Shown here in pieces: positions 9,575 to 18,960 of a stretch of DNA of 64,000 nucleotides (position 1 is the stretch's first letter; every line of letters starts with the position of its first letter). A program made the translations under genes and the position numbers. Origin of the DNA: Nothopassalora personata (Eukaryota; Ascomycota; Dothideomycetes; Mycosphaerellales; Mycosphaerellaceae); NCBI GenBank assembly GCA_033816765.1, contig CM066289.1, positions 2,170,001-2,234,000 on the forward strand. The letters are read 5' to 3'. The notes below the pieces were generated by a model that was not told the origin of the DNA, ran no database searches, and saw nothing but the letters and a program-made list of their open reading frames with translations.

Positions 9575-9583
9575 AGCTATCGA
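9575..9583 (-). other. Self-complementary primer site of element A
   Basis: Two nucleotides after the 5' LTR, the sense strand reads TCGATAGCT. This is the exact complement of AGCTATCGA inside the LTR (9642 to 9634). I see no tRNA 3'-end complement (TGG start). The arrangement matches the Tf1 scheme, in which the transcript's own 5' end folds back to prime reverse transcription. Confidence 0.75.
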
Positions 9584-9585
9584 AG

Positions 9586-9791
9586 TGTCACGAGGCTACA
9601 GTGCGAGAGTGCAGGGGTGTAGTATTAACAAAGTCGATAGCTAAAGAGAGAAGTAGGTTCTAAGGTCGAGGCCTATACTTAAGGGCCGAGGTGTCGCGGG
9701 TCGGCTTCGGGCCGGGCTGAGTCATCCTGGTCACGTGCTCTGAGGTCACGTGATCCATCCCAAATCCTTCACTTGCGGAGCGGCCGTGACA
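9586..9791 (-). repeat. 5' LTR of element A
   Basis: This 206-bp LTR is identical to 2652-2857 and supplies the promoter for gag-pol. It is followed outward by the target duplication GATTC (9792-9796). Confidence 0.96.
9634..9682 (-). promoter_or_regulatory. LTR core promoter and inferred transcript start (element A)
   Basis: A TATA-like TTAAGTAT (9682-9675) lies 40 nt before the self-complementary AGCTATCGA (9642-9634). If self-priming holds, the transcript begins at or near 9642, giving an R-U5 of about 57 nt. The same spacing occurs in elements B and C. Confidence 0.55.
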
Positions 9792-9796
9792 GATTC

Positions 9797-11375
9797 TTTC
9801 GGACTATAAGAATATTACGTACTTTACGACGACGAAAGAACTTACCCGAAGGCAAGCCCGCTAGTCGGAGCTACTAGGGTAATATAAGTTTAAAATTAAA
9901 TATACTCTAGGACGAGAAAATGGCCGCGCCGACGCGCTAAGCCGAAGGAGCGACTACATAGAAGGAAAAGAACTAGTGTAACATAAAATACTAAAGACAA
10001 ACCCCGACGGAAGTCTTAGTACTAACACTAGAGAATTTAACAACATTGTACGGATATTAGGCGATAAGGACGAACAATTCCCTATATCGTAAGGAAAATA
10101 CTAAGTACCGAAGGATCGAAAAGAAGAATATATACAATAACATTACGACGGACTAACTTATAGACACCCTAGAACTTTAAAGATAATAGACCTAATATAA
10201 CGTAGCTTCTTATTCCTATAGATAGGACTTAAGGTGTTACGCTACATTAAACAATACGTACACTACTAACGAAACAAGGCTACGAGACATGTAAAATACG
10301 GTTACCTACAGTTTAGGACACTACCGACGAAACTATAGGACGAAGTTATAATAGACTTTGTTACGAAACTCCTACCGTTAAGAGACTAAGTTACGAAACA
10401 ACTATACGACATAATACTAGTTATAGTTAATAGACTTATAAAATACGCACACTTCATTCCTACATTAGAGACATATAATGTAGAGTAGCTCGGATACCTC
10501 GTACTAGATAGACTTATCCGATACTACGGATTCCCTTAAACGTTTATAACGGACAGAGATAAGCTATTTACATCGAACTACTAGAAAACGCTTATAGGAA
10601 CGATTAGAATAAGACATAAGCTATCTATAGCATATTATCTAGAAACAGACGGATAAACGGAGAGGATAAATTAAACACTCGAGCAATACCTACGGCACTA
10701 CATTAACTACGTATAAGACAACTAGGTTTTATTACTACTAATAGCGTAGATTATACTAAACAACTATAAATCGAAGACAACTTTAACGACACTATTCTAT
10801 ACGAACTTTAGTAAAGATCCTAACCTATTTAGAACACCTAGATCTTACCTATAAGCCGAAAGAGCAATCGTAACGACGGATACTCTTAAGGAAGTAGATA
10901 AAGAAACACGTAAGGCGATCGAAGATGTATAATAAAAACTATCTTAATAACGGTAGGACACGAGAAAAATAGCACCTCTACTAAAGGAGGGGGATAAGGT
11001 CTATCTCCTTATAAAAAACTTAAGAATAAGAAGATAGACTAAGAAACTAGATTACGTTAAGGTCGGACTATTTTTCATCGACAAAGTTATAGGACTAGTT
11101 AACTACCGTCTACGGCTGCTACCTAACGCAAAAATCCACCTAGTCTTCTATATCTCTAAGTTAGAACCCGTAGACGCCGAAACACCCTACTAGGAAAGCT
11201 TCTATTTCGAGCTAGAAGTAGAAAACGAATTCGAAGTTAAAAAAATCCTAGATAAGAAAGGTTAGCGATATCTTATTAAGTAGAAAGGATACGACGAGTT
11301 AGAAAATACCTAGGAACTAAAACAAAACCTACAAAACTGTTAGTAAAAGATCCGACAATACTAAAAATAGGTCCG
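9797..11375 (+). pseudogene. Degraded pol, RNase H-integrase-chromodomain (X1)
   Basis: This reading follows the end of RNase H (TTKEL block near 9830), integrase with RIP-altered catalytic blocks, a GPF region near 11070, and a chromodomain at about 11228-11345 (EVKKILD ... KGYDELENT). Stops at former Gln and Trp codons occur throughout. It was once a chromovirus Pol and is not translatable now. Confidence 0.75.
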
Positions 11376-11414
11376 CTAATATAACTAACGACAATCGATC
11401 TCTCGGCCGACGAG

Positions 11415-11488
11415 CGACTAGGGTAGGAATTGAACCTACGACCTTAAGAGTATAGACAGCTTACGCTCTACTACTAAGCTACCTAGCC
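11415..11488 (-). tRNA. tRNA-like sequence inside X1 (probable pseudogene)
   Basis: On the minus strand this 74-nt stretch has a 7-bp acceptor stem (GGCTAGG with CCTAGTC, one G-U), a D-arm (GCTT/GAGC), a T-arm (GTAGG-TTCAATT-CCTAC) and a 5-nt variable region. The anticodon arm is abnormal: TAAG pairs with CTTA, leaving an oversized loop, so I assign no anticodon. A related sequence sits at the same place and orientation in X3 (15362-15485). It is probably a captured, decayed tRNA gene. Confidence 0.4.
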
Positions 11489-11527
11489 GATTAATAAGAA
11501 TAGGGATATAACTTATAAATAAATACC

Positions 11528-12067
11528 CTAATAAGTCTCTACCCCTAGGGACTTGCCCTAAGGCTCCGCTCTAGAAAGCGCCGCCTAGTTATTTACGGGC
11601 ATCTCTAGGATATCCGAGAAAGAAACTAGCGAAGGCGACACCTCTACCCCCGACGCCCGCTTAAGAGACGCTAGCTCCTCGCGCGCCTCTTCCTCCTCGA
11701 GCTCCTCTAACTCCTTAGCGACGGCATCGTCGGTACGACGCTTAGCTAATCGTAGCTATTTCCGAAGACGGATCTTGCGCATCTTTAGCCGCACCTCCTC
11801 CTCTTTAATCCTCTTAAGCTCTAGCTTAAGCTTATCGCGCGAATCGCGAAGACGTTCCTACTCCGGACGAGAAAGACATATATCGCAATCCTTATAGCCT
11901 TTCCGAATATAGACCGAACACTTTCTAGACTAAGAACCTACGATACACTTTACTACTACGCCCGAGGATCGAGACTTCTAATAATTCGTATATAGAGCTA
12001 TTTCAATACTAGAAACTTTAGTATCCTAATTAAGTCGTTAACGGCGTTTATAAGAGGAAGAAGACAT
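11528..12067 (-). pseudogene. Antisense ORF downstream of pol (X1): Cys-containing coiled-coil protein
   Basis: This 180-codon reading frame runs opposite to pol, begins ATG-TCT-TCT-TCC and ends at TAG. Element X3 carries the same frame at 14782-15321 with identical length and no indel. It encodes a Ser-rich start, a cluster of cysteines and a charged coiled-coil half rich in Lys, Glu, Arg and Leu. In-frame stops are TAG or TAA, consistent with RIP of CAG, CAA or TGG. Similar unnamed proteins are commonly predicted next to fungal retroelements (from memory). Function unknown. Confidence 0.6.
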
Positions 12068-12140
12068 AGTTAACTATTACTATAAGAAATAATAACGGCT
12101 TAAGAAGCTTCGGGACGAAGCTAGGCTAAGAAGGGGATAG

Positions 12141-12544
12141 TATTACGGAATAATTCCTATAGACCCTAGAATTATAACGATAAGACGAACACGTAACTTA
12201 TCCTACCTAAGCGCTTAGACTTAGAGCGATTAGACTACTTATGCTTAGACTAATTAGACTGCTTATACTTAGAATGATTAGACTAATTACCGAGATCTAC
12301 GAATCTCCTTTGTATTTAGGAACGCTAAGAACCCCTTATAGTTTCGAGGCGTTTAACTCACTGTTTAATATTACTGTTTAGAATACACTATAACCTAACC
12401 TCTACCTCACTGCTACTTAGTCTTTACAAGACAAGACAGCTACTACTTTATTACTCTCCCTCGACTTCCTATCGGCCCGAGAATAAACCCGATTAAGCTT
12501 ATCTTCTTAACTTGTAATATCATTAGGTTATACTAAACCTAACA
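12141..12544 (+). repeat. 3' LTR of X1
   Basis: This 404-bp LTR matches 14305-14708 in inverted orientation. Its ends are TATTACGG and CCTAACA; the first is probably TGTTACGG altered by RIP. It contains the self-priming complement GGCGTTTAA and short imperfect repeats of ATTAGACT near 12225-12300. A purine run (AAGGGGATAG) precedes it. Confidence 0.85.
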
Positions 12545-12637
12545 TATAGCTAACGGATGCTTCCGACCGAGAGATGCTCTCTCGCCCGTAGGAATAAAAC
12601 TAAGGAACTAAGAGAGTAACTAAAGTAATCTCCTTAA
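12545..12637 (+). repeat. Fragment 1 of the 5' LTR of X2
   Basis: This matches the stretch beginning near 48750 in X2's 3' LTR. X1 interrupts its left side and element Z its right side. It ends in CTTAA (12633-12637), the target duplication of element Z. Confidence 0.8.
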
Positions 12638-13014
12638 TGTTATATCTCGTTCTAGGGCGAGTCTTAAAAGAGAGATAAGTTAAGTTACGTAGCGGTATTC
12701 TTTAGAGAGGCTAAAGCGAGCTAAGCAAAGATAAATAATTAGGGTAAGAGTATATTCTAATTAGTAAGATAATAACATAAGTTAAACGCCTCGAAGCTAT
12801 AAGGGCATCTCGACGTTCCTAAATATATAGGAGAATACTTCTAGCTCGAAGCTCTTAGTAGGCGCGCTATATTACGCTAGCTCGATATATTGTAGGCTCG
12901 ATAGTCGTCGCGCTCTTATAGCGTCGCGCTACGTCTTATTAGCTTATACCGTCTCTATAAGCTATAACGCATCGATTAGTTAGACGGGAGTCTTCGCTAT
13001 ATCGATCCGTAATA
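12638..13014 (-). repeat. 3' LTR of element Z
   Basis: This 377-bp LTR pairs with 28589-28965. Ends of TGTTA/TAACA type are visible, here TGTTAT and CGTAATA after RIP. It shares the GGCGTTTAA block with the other X-family LTR but little else. Confidence 0.85.
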
Positions 13015-13105
13015 CTATCCCCCTCCTTCCCTAGCCGTGTCCTTACGGTTACGTAGTAGTAATAATATAATTAGAGTTCTCCCTACTTCCGAGGGTGTCG
13101 TAATA

Positions 13106-13609
13106 ATGTCTTCTCGAAAGTCTTCCGACCGTTATTCTCGCTATTGACGAATCCTTACTAACCCTTTTAACGCTCTAGTTTCCTACGATTTTTATTCTTC
13201 CCGAAACCGCTACTATATCTATATCGCCGACTTCTCCCTTATACCTTACGTAGAGTACGCCCGTCGCGGTAAGAAGTATATAACTTCTTCTTAGGAGAAG
13301 TTATATCGCGTAGATAATAATCTCGCGGCAAAAATCGAGGCCGATAAGAAAGAGATAGATAAGATAACGCGGGAGGCGCTTCGGTTGTTTACTCGTATAT
13401 TAGAGCTTTAGGCGCAGATAGACCGCAACTCGAAAGTCCGGGATATAAATAATAAGTTGTTAAATACAAAGATTACCTACGTTTCTCGGAAGGTGTCTTC
13501 TTCGGACGGTAACCCTCCTCCGGACCTAGAGTTATTTACTTAGGACCTCGAGGCAATTGGCGTGTCTTCCCTATTCGGGTTTTCTAGGAATTCCGAGGTT
13601 CGATTATAA
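13106..13609 (+). pseudogene. Antisense ORF downstream of pol (element Z)
   Basis: This 168-codon frame lies opposite to pol, begins MSSRKSSDRYSRY and is broken only by TAG/TAA stops of RIP type. It has an N-terminal block with several Tyr residues that were probably Cys (YVEYARRGKKY resembles CxxCxRxGKxC), followed by a charged coiled coil. It occupies the same position as the ORFs in X1, X2 and X3 but belongs to a different sequence subtype. Function unknown. Confidence 0.5.
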
Positions 13610-13639
13610 TATAGGTCGTTATTTCTAGAACTGTTTAAT

Positions 13640-14304
13640 CTTTTACTAATAGTTTCGTAGGTTAGTTTTAGGTTCCTAAGTATTCTCGGTATTATCGTAT
13701 CCCTTCTACTTAACGAGGTATCGCTAACCCTTCTTATCTAGGATTTTCTTAACTTTGAATTCGTTTTCTACTTCCGGCTTAAAATAGAAGCTCCTTTAGT
13801 AAGGTGTTTTAGCGTCTACGGGTTCTAATTTAGAGATGTAGAAGACTAGGTAGATTCTTACGTTAGGTAGTAGTTGTAGGCGATAGTTAACTAGTCCTAC
13901 GACTTTATCGATAAAAAATAGTCCGACCTTAATATAATCTAGTTTCTTAGTCTATCTTCTCGTTCTTAGGTTTTTCGTAAGGAGATAGACCTTATCCCCC
14001 TTTCTTAGTAGAGGTGCTATTTTTCCTTTATCTTATCGTTATCGAGACAGTTTATGTTATATATCTTCAATTGCCTTACGTGTTTCTTTATGTACTTCCT
14101 TAAGAGTCTCCGTTATTACGATTGCCCTTTCGGCTTATAGGTAGGATCTAGGTGTTCCGAATAGGTTAGGATCTTTTCTAAAGTTTACGTAGAATAGCGT
14201 CGTTAAAGTTATCTCCGATTTGTAGTTATTTAGTATAATCTATACTACTAGCAATAGTAAAACCTAGTTATCTTACGTGTAGTTAATGTAGTACCGTAGG
14301 TATT
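13640..14304 (-). pseudogene. Degraded pol 3' end (element Z)
   Basis: The minus-strand reading gives the C-terminal integrase, GPF module and chromodomain of an X-family Pol. It is similar to 15580-16215. It stops where the LTR of X3 begins (14305), with GTATT at 14300-14304 as the likely insertion site. The matching other half of the pol is missing, which suggests a later recombination. Confidence 0.65.
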
Positions 14305-14708
14305 TATTAGGTTTAGTATAACCTAATAATATTACAAGTCAAGAAGACAAGCTTAATCGGGTTTATTCTCGGGCCGATAGGAAGTTAAGGGAGAGTAATA
14401 AAGTAATAGCTGTCTTGTCTTATAAAGACTAAGTAGTAGTAAGGTAGAGGTTAGGTTATAGTATATTCTAAATAGTAATACTAAACAGTAAGTTAAACGC
14501 ATCGAAACTATAAGAGATTCTTAGCGTTCCTAAATATAAAGGAGATTCGTAGATCTCGGTAATTAGTCTAATTATTCTAAGTATAAGCAGTCTAATTAGT
14601 CTAAGCATAAGCAGTCTAATCGCTCTAAGTCTAAGCGCTTAGGTAGGATAAGTTACGTGTTCGTCTTATCGTTATAATTCTAGGGTCTATAGGAATTATT
14701 CCGTAATA
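14305..14708 (-). repeat. 3' LTR of element X3
   Basis: This 404-bp LTR is an inverted copy of 12141-12544, so X3 and X1 belong to one family. RIP has altered both ends (TATTAGG and CGTAATA). I found no matching 5' LTR of X3 in the window. Confidence 0.85.
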
Positions 14709-14781
14709 CTATCCCCTTCTTAGCCTAGCTTCGTCCCGAAGCTTCTTAAGCCGTTATTATTTCTTATAGTAATAGTTAACT

Positions 14782-15321
14782 ATGTCTTCTTCCTCTTATA
14801 AACGCCGTTAACGACTTAATTAGGATACTAAAGTTTCTAGTATTGAAATAGCTCTATATACGAATTATTAGAAGTCTCGATCCTCGGGCGTAGTAGTAAA
14901 GTGTATCGTAGGTTCTTAGTCTAGAAAGTGTTCGGTCTATATTCGGAAAGGCTATAAGGATTGCGATATATGTCTTTCTCGTCCGGAGTAGAAACGTCTT
15001 CGCGATTCGCGCGATAAGCTTAAGCTAGAGCTTAAGAGGATTAAAGAGGAGGAGGTACGGCTAAAGATACGTAAGGTCCGTCTTCGGAAATAGCTACGCT
15101 TAGCTAAGCGTCGCACCGACGACGCCGTTAGTAAGGAGTTAGAGGAGCTTAAGGAGGAAGAGGCGCGCGAGGAGCTAGCGTCTCTTAAGTAGGCGTCGGG
15201 GGTAGAGGTGTCGCCCTCGCTAGTTTCTTTCTCGGATATCCTAGAGATACCCGTAAACGACTAGGCGGCGCTTTCTAGGGCGGAGTCCTAGGGCGAGTCC
15301 CTAGGGGTAGAAACTTATTAG
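14782..15321 (+). pseudogene. Antisense ORF downstream of pol (X3): Cys-containing coiled-coil protein
   Basis: This 180-codon frame is co-linear with the X1 copy (11528-12067) without indels. It reads MSSSSYKRR, then a region with KCIVGS, KCSV and CDICLSRPE, then a long Arg/Lys/Glu/Leu coiled coil, ending GVETY. Internal stops are TAG/TAA only. It lies on the strand opposite to X3's pol, between pol and the LTR. It may have been an accessory gene of the element. Function unknown. Confidence 0.6.
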
Positions 15322-15361
15322 GGTATTTATTTATAAGTTCTCCTTTTCCCTTATTAAAACC

Positions 15362-15485
15362 GGTTATGTAGCTTAGTAGTTAGAGCGTCGGGGCATAACC
15401 TATGTGTTAATAAATTCTCCTTACCCTTAGGCGAAGGTTTGTTAAAGGTATCCTAAGGTCGTAGGTTCGATTTCTACTTTAACTA
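15362..15485 (+). tRNA. tRNA-like sequence inside X3, interrupted (probable pseudogene)
   Basis: GGTTATG, a D-arm (GCTT ... GAGC) and a T-arm region (GTAGG-TTCGATT-TCTAC) surround a long middle part with GGGGCATAACC. The T-arm and acceptor pairs are partly lost, mostly by transitions. The middle is about 45 nt longer than a normal tRNA, from an insertion or an intron-like segment. The CAT triplet suggests Met but is not proof. It lies in the same place as the tRNA-like sequence in X1 (11415-11488). Confidence 0.3.
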
Positions 15486-15579
15486 CTTTCTAGTAGATTA
15501 GTCTCTAGCGGAGGTGGATCTACTAGTACGTTTTTAGTACTACTAGATCCTTTGCTAACAGTTCTATAGGTGCTCTTTT

Positions 15580-18500
15580 AGTTCCTAGGTATTTTCTAAT
15601 TCGTCGTATCCTTTCTACTTAATAAGGTATCGCTAACCTCTTCTATCTAGGATTCTTTCGACTTTAAATTCGTTCTCTACTTCCGGCTCGAAATAGAAGC
15701 TCTCTTAGTAAGGTGTCTCGGTGTCCGCTAGTTCTAGCTTAGAGATATAGAAGACTAGGTGGATTTTTGCGTCTAGTAGTAGCCGTAGACGGTAGTTAAC
15801 TAGTCCTACGACTTTATCGATAAAAAATGGTCCGACCTTAACGTAATCTAGTTTCTTAATCTATCTTCTTGTTCTTAAGTTTTTTATAAGGAGATAGACC
15901 TTATCCCCCTCTTTTAGTAGAGGTGCTATTTTTCTCGTGTCTTACCGTTATTAAGACAGTTTATATTATATATCTTCGATCGCCTTACGTGTTTCTTTAT
16001 ACACTTCCTTAAGAGTATCCGTCGTTACAATTGCTCTTTCGGCTTATAGGTAGGATCTAGGTATTCTAAATAGGTTAGGATCTTTACTAAAGTTCGTATA
16101 GAATAGTGTCGTTAAAGTTGTTTCTAATTTATAGTTGTTTAGTGCAATCTACGCTATTAGCAGTAATAAAACCTAGTTGTCTTATACGTAGTTAATATAA
16201 TGTCGTAGGTATTGTTCTAGCGTTTAGTTTATCCTCTCGGTCTACCCGTCTATCTCCGGATAGTATGCTATTAATAGCTTATGTTTAATTCCGATTGTTT
16301 CTATAAGCGTCTTCTAGTAGTTCGATATAAATAGCTTATCTCTATCTGTTACAAACGCTTTAGGAAATCCGTAGTATCGGATAAGTCTATCTAGTATAAG
16401 GTATCCGAGCTACTCTACATTATATGTTTCTAATGTAGGAATAAAGTGTACGTATTTCGTAAGTCTATTAACTATAACTAGTATTATGTCGTATAGTTAT
16501 TTCGTAACTTAATCCCTTAACGGTGGGAGTTTCGTAATAAAGTCTATTATAACTTCGTTCTATGGTTTTGTCGGTAGTGTCCTAAACTGTAGGTAACCGT
16601 ATTTCGCATGTCTAGTAGCCTTATTTCGTTAGTAGTGTACGTATTGTTTAATGTAGCGTAATACCTTAAGTCTTATCTATAGGAATAAGAAGCTACGTTA
16701 TATTAGGTCTATTATCTTTAAAGTTCTAGGGTGTCTATAAGTTAGTCCGTCGTAATGTTATTGTATATATTCTTCTTTTCGATCCTTCGGTACTTAGTAT
16801 TTTCCTTACGATATAGGGAATTGTTCGTCCTTATCGCCTAATATCCGTACAATGTTGTTAAATTCTCTAGTGTTAGTACTAAGACTTCCGTCGGGGTTTG
16901 TCTTTAGTATTTTATGTTACACTAGTTCTTTTCCTTCTATGTAGTCGCTCCTTCGGCTTAGCGCGTCGGCGCGGCCATTTTCTCGTCCTAGAGTATATTT
17001 AATTTTAAACTTATATTACCCTAGTAGCTCCGACTAGCGGGCTTGCCTTCGGGTAAGTTCTTTCGTCGTCGTAAAGTACGTAATATTCTTATAGTCCGAA
17101 AGAATCGTTAACTTCGGTAGGCCCTCGACATATACTCTCTAATATTATATAGTAGCAATAATAGCTAGAAGCTCTTTATTATAGATGTCGTAGTTCTGTT
17201 CCGCTATAGTTATTTTCCGGGAGTAATAGGCTACTAGGTGTCTCTACCTATCGTGTGTCTATGTTAGACACGCGCCTATTACTATATTAGACGCATCGGT
17301 CTCGATGTAGACTTCCTTACTACTATCGAATAGTCAAAGCGTAGGGACTAAAGCGTATTGTTCCTTAAGTTTTTTAAACGCTTTAATCTGTTCCTTTCCC
17401 TATTTCTAGGTAACGTCTTTTCTTGTAAGCATTGTTATTAGTACTACTGTCTTTACGTAGTCCTTAATGAATTTCCGGTTGTAGTTCGCTAGTCTAAGGA
17501 ATAATTGTACGTCCTTAACTGTTTTTAGTTCTAGCTATTCTCTAATTGACTATGTCTTCGTAGGGTCGATCGTTATCCCTATAGTACTAATAATAAAGCC
17601 TAAGAATTTAACTTCTTTCTTATAGAATTCGCATTTCTCGGGTACTGTCTTAAATCCTAAACGCGTAAGTCGCTCGAATACGTCCTAGACTTGTTTTATG
17701 TAATTCTAAAGGGGTCCTTTTATGTAGACTAATATATCGTCTATATAAGAGATAACGTATATATCGAGTAGGTCTCTAAGTGTCTCGTTAATAAGGTCCT
17801 AATAGGATACGGGTGCGTTAGTTAATCCTATTAGTATAACTAAGAATTCGTAAAATTCGTATCTTGTCCTAAAAGCGGTTTTCTATTCTTCTCCTTCCGC
17901 TATCCGTATAGCATAGAAGGCATCTCGTAGGTTAATCTTCGTATACTAGTCCAATCCGGTTAATCTATCTTATGCTTCTTCGATGTTAGGTAGCGGGTAT
18001 CAGTTCTTAATCGTGATCTCGTTTAACTTCCTATAGTCTTATACGAGTCGTAACTTCCCGTTTACTTTTAGAACGAACATGTATAGAGTTCCTACACTTA
18101 AGGTAGATCTTCTTATCTATCCTTTAGCTAGCTTCTCCTTTAGCTATTCTCGTAGGGTCTATAGCTCTTTCTTAGACATTTAATATAGGGGTCCCTATAG
18201 AGGCTCTTTCTTAGACATTTAATATAGGGGTCCCTATAGAGGCTCTTTCCCTAGCTAAATGTTGATCTTATGATCCTATAGGCGGTGCTTAGGTAAGGCG
18301 GTTTTGCCTCTCTCCTCTTTAAAGAGTCGCGACTACTTACGATACTCCTTAGGAATACTTAACTCTAAGATGTTAGTATTCTTCGATAGTGCGTTACTTC
18401 TATTCCTTCTAGTAACTTCGTAACCCGGCGGCCCTACGCTAGTGTCTATCCCGGTCGAAGGTAGTTCTTCTATCTTTCTATTCGGCGTAAGCTATATCTC

Positions 18501-18960
18501 GTTTAGCTATTTCCTTACCTTATCTACTAGTGAACGCTACTACTACGTAGGCTAAATGTCGATAACGCAATCGCATTCCCTAAATGTAAGTACTCCTCTT
18601 CTCTAGTCGATTACTAGATTATGCTTTCTTAACTAAGGCATACCTAATACTATATTATAACTAGCTATATTAGTAACATCTAAGGTAATATTCTCGTAGT
18701 ACTATTAGATAGCTAGTAGCAATGGTATCGTCTCCCATTCTACGCTAGGTAACGATAATCCGTTTACCGCGATTAACTCGTAACCCTATTTCTTCTTTAG
18801 GGTAGCGAACCCGTTTCTTCTTATAAAAGACTCGGAGATAAAATTCCCCGCTACTCCTAAGTCGATTATAACACTAGTCTTGTGTCCGTTAACGATTGCT
18901 TATGTCTAGAAAACTGTGCTTAATGTCGATGCGTAAGCCTAAGTATTGCATAACTCCCTT
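15580..18960 (-). pseudogene. Degraded pol (X3/Z chimera)
   Basis: This minus-strand pol is nearly full length. From the right: protease (DLG near 18870), RT, RNase H, HHCC and DDE integrase, and chromodomain (near 15590-15720). TAG/TAA stops occur at former Gln and Trp codons. The right part probably belongs to element Z and the left part to X3, since the unit sits between an X3-type 3' LTR and a Z-type 5' LTR. At 18165-18242 a 39-bp unit is exactly duplicated. Confidence 0.7.
18165..18242. repeat. Exact 39-bp tandem duplication in degraded pol
   Basis: Two identical 39-bp units (18165-18203, 18204-18242) are followed by a partial third unit. The length is 13 codons. X2 has a single unit at the same place (near 45370). 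Because the two copies are identical within heavily mutated DNA, the duplication probably arose after RIP. Confidence 0.9.

Larger units (their letters stand above)
2652..9791 (-). mobile_element. Intact Ty3-type chromovirus, element A
   Basis: This is a complete LTR retrotransposon of 7140 bp on the minus strand. It has two identical 206-bp LTRs (2652-2857 and 9586-9791), a 5-bp target duplication GATTC on each side, a self-complementary primer site, gag, pol in the -1 frame, and a polypurine tract. It lies inside the RT/RNase H region of X1 and shows no RIP, unlike its host sequence. Identical LTRs mean a recent insertion. Both ORFs are open, so it may be active. Confidence 0.97.
9792..12544 (+). 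mobile_element. RIP-degraded Ty3-type element X1, right part
   Basis: This continues X1 after element A: the end of pol with integrase and chromodomain, a tRNA-like sequence on the minus strand, an antisense ORF and the 3' LTR. The part from about 11390 to 12544 is an inverted copy of 14305-15485 (element X3). The X1 LTR ends directly against an internal part of X2's LTR at 12545, so X1 was inserted into that LTR. Confidence 0.85.

Noticed and set aside
11390..15485. Large inverted repeat as a DNA transposon or palindromic amplicon
   Set aside because: The two arms are the 3' ends of two LTR elements of one family inserted in opposite orientation, with Z LTR and pol sequence between them.
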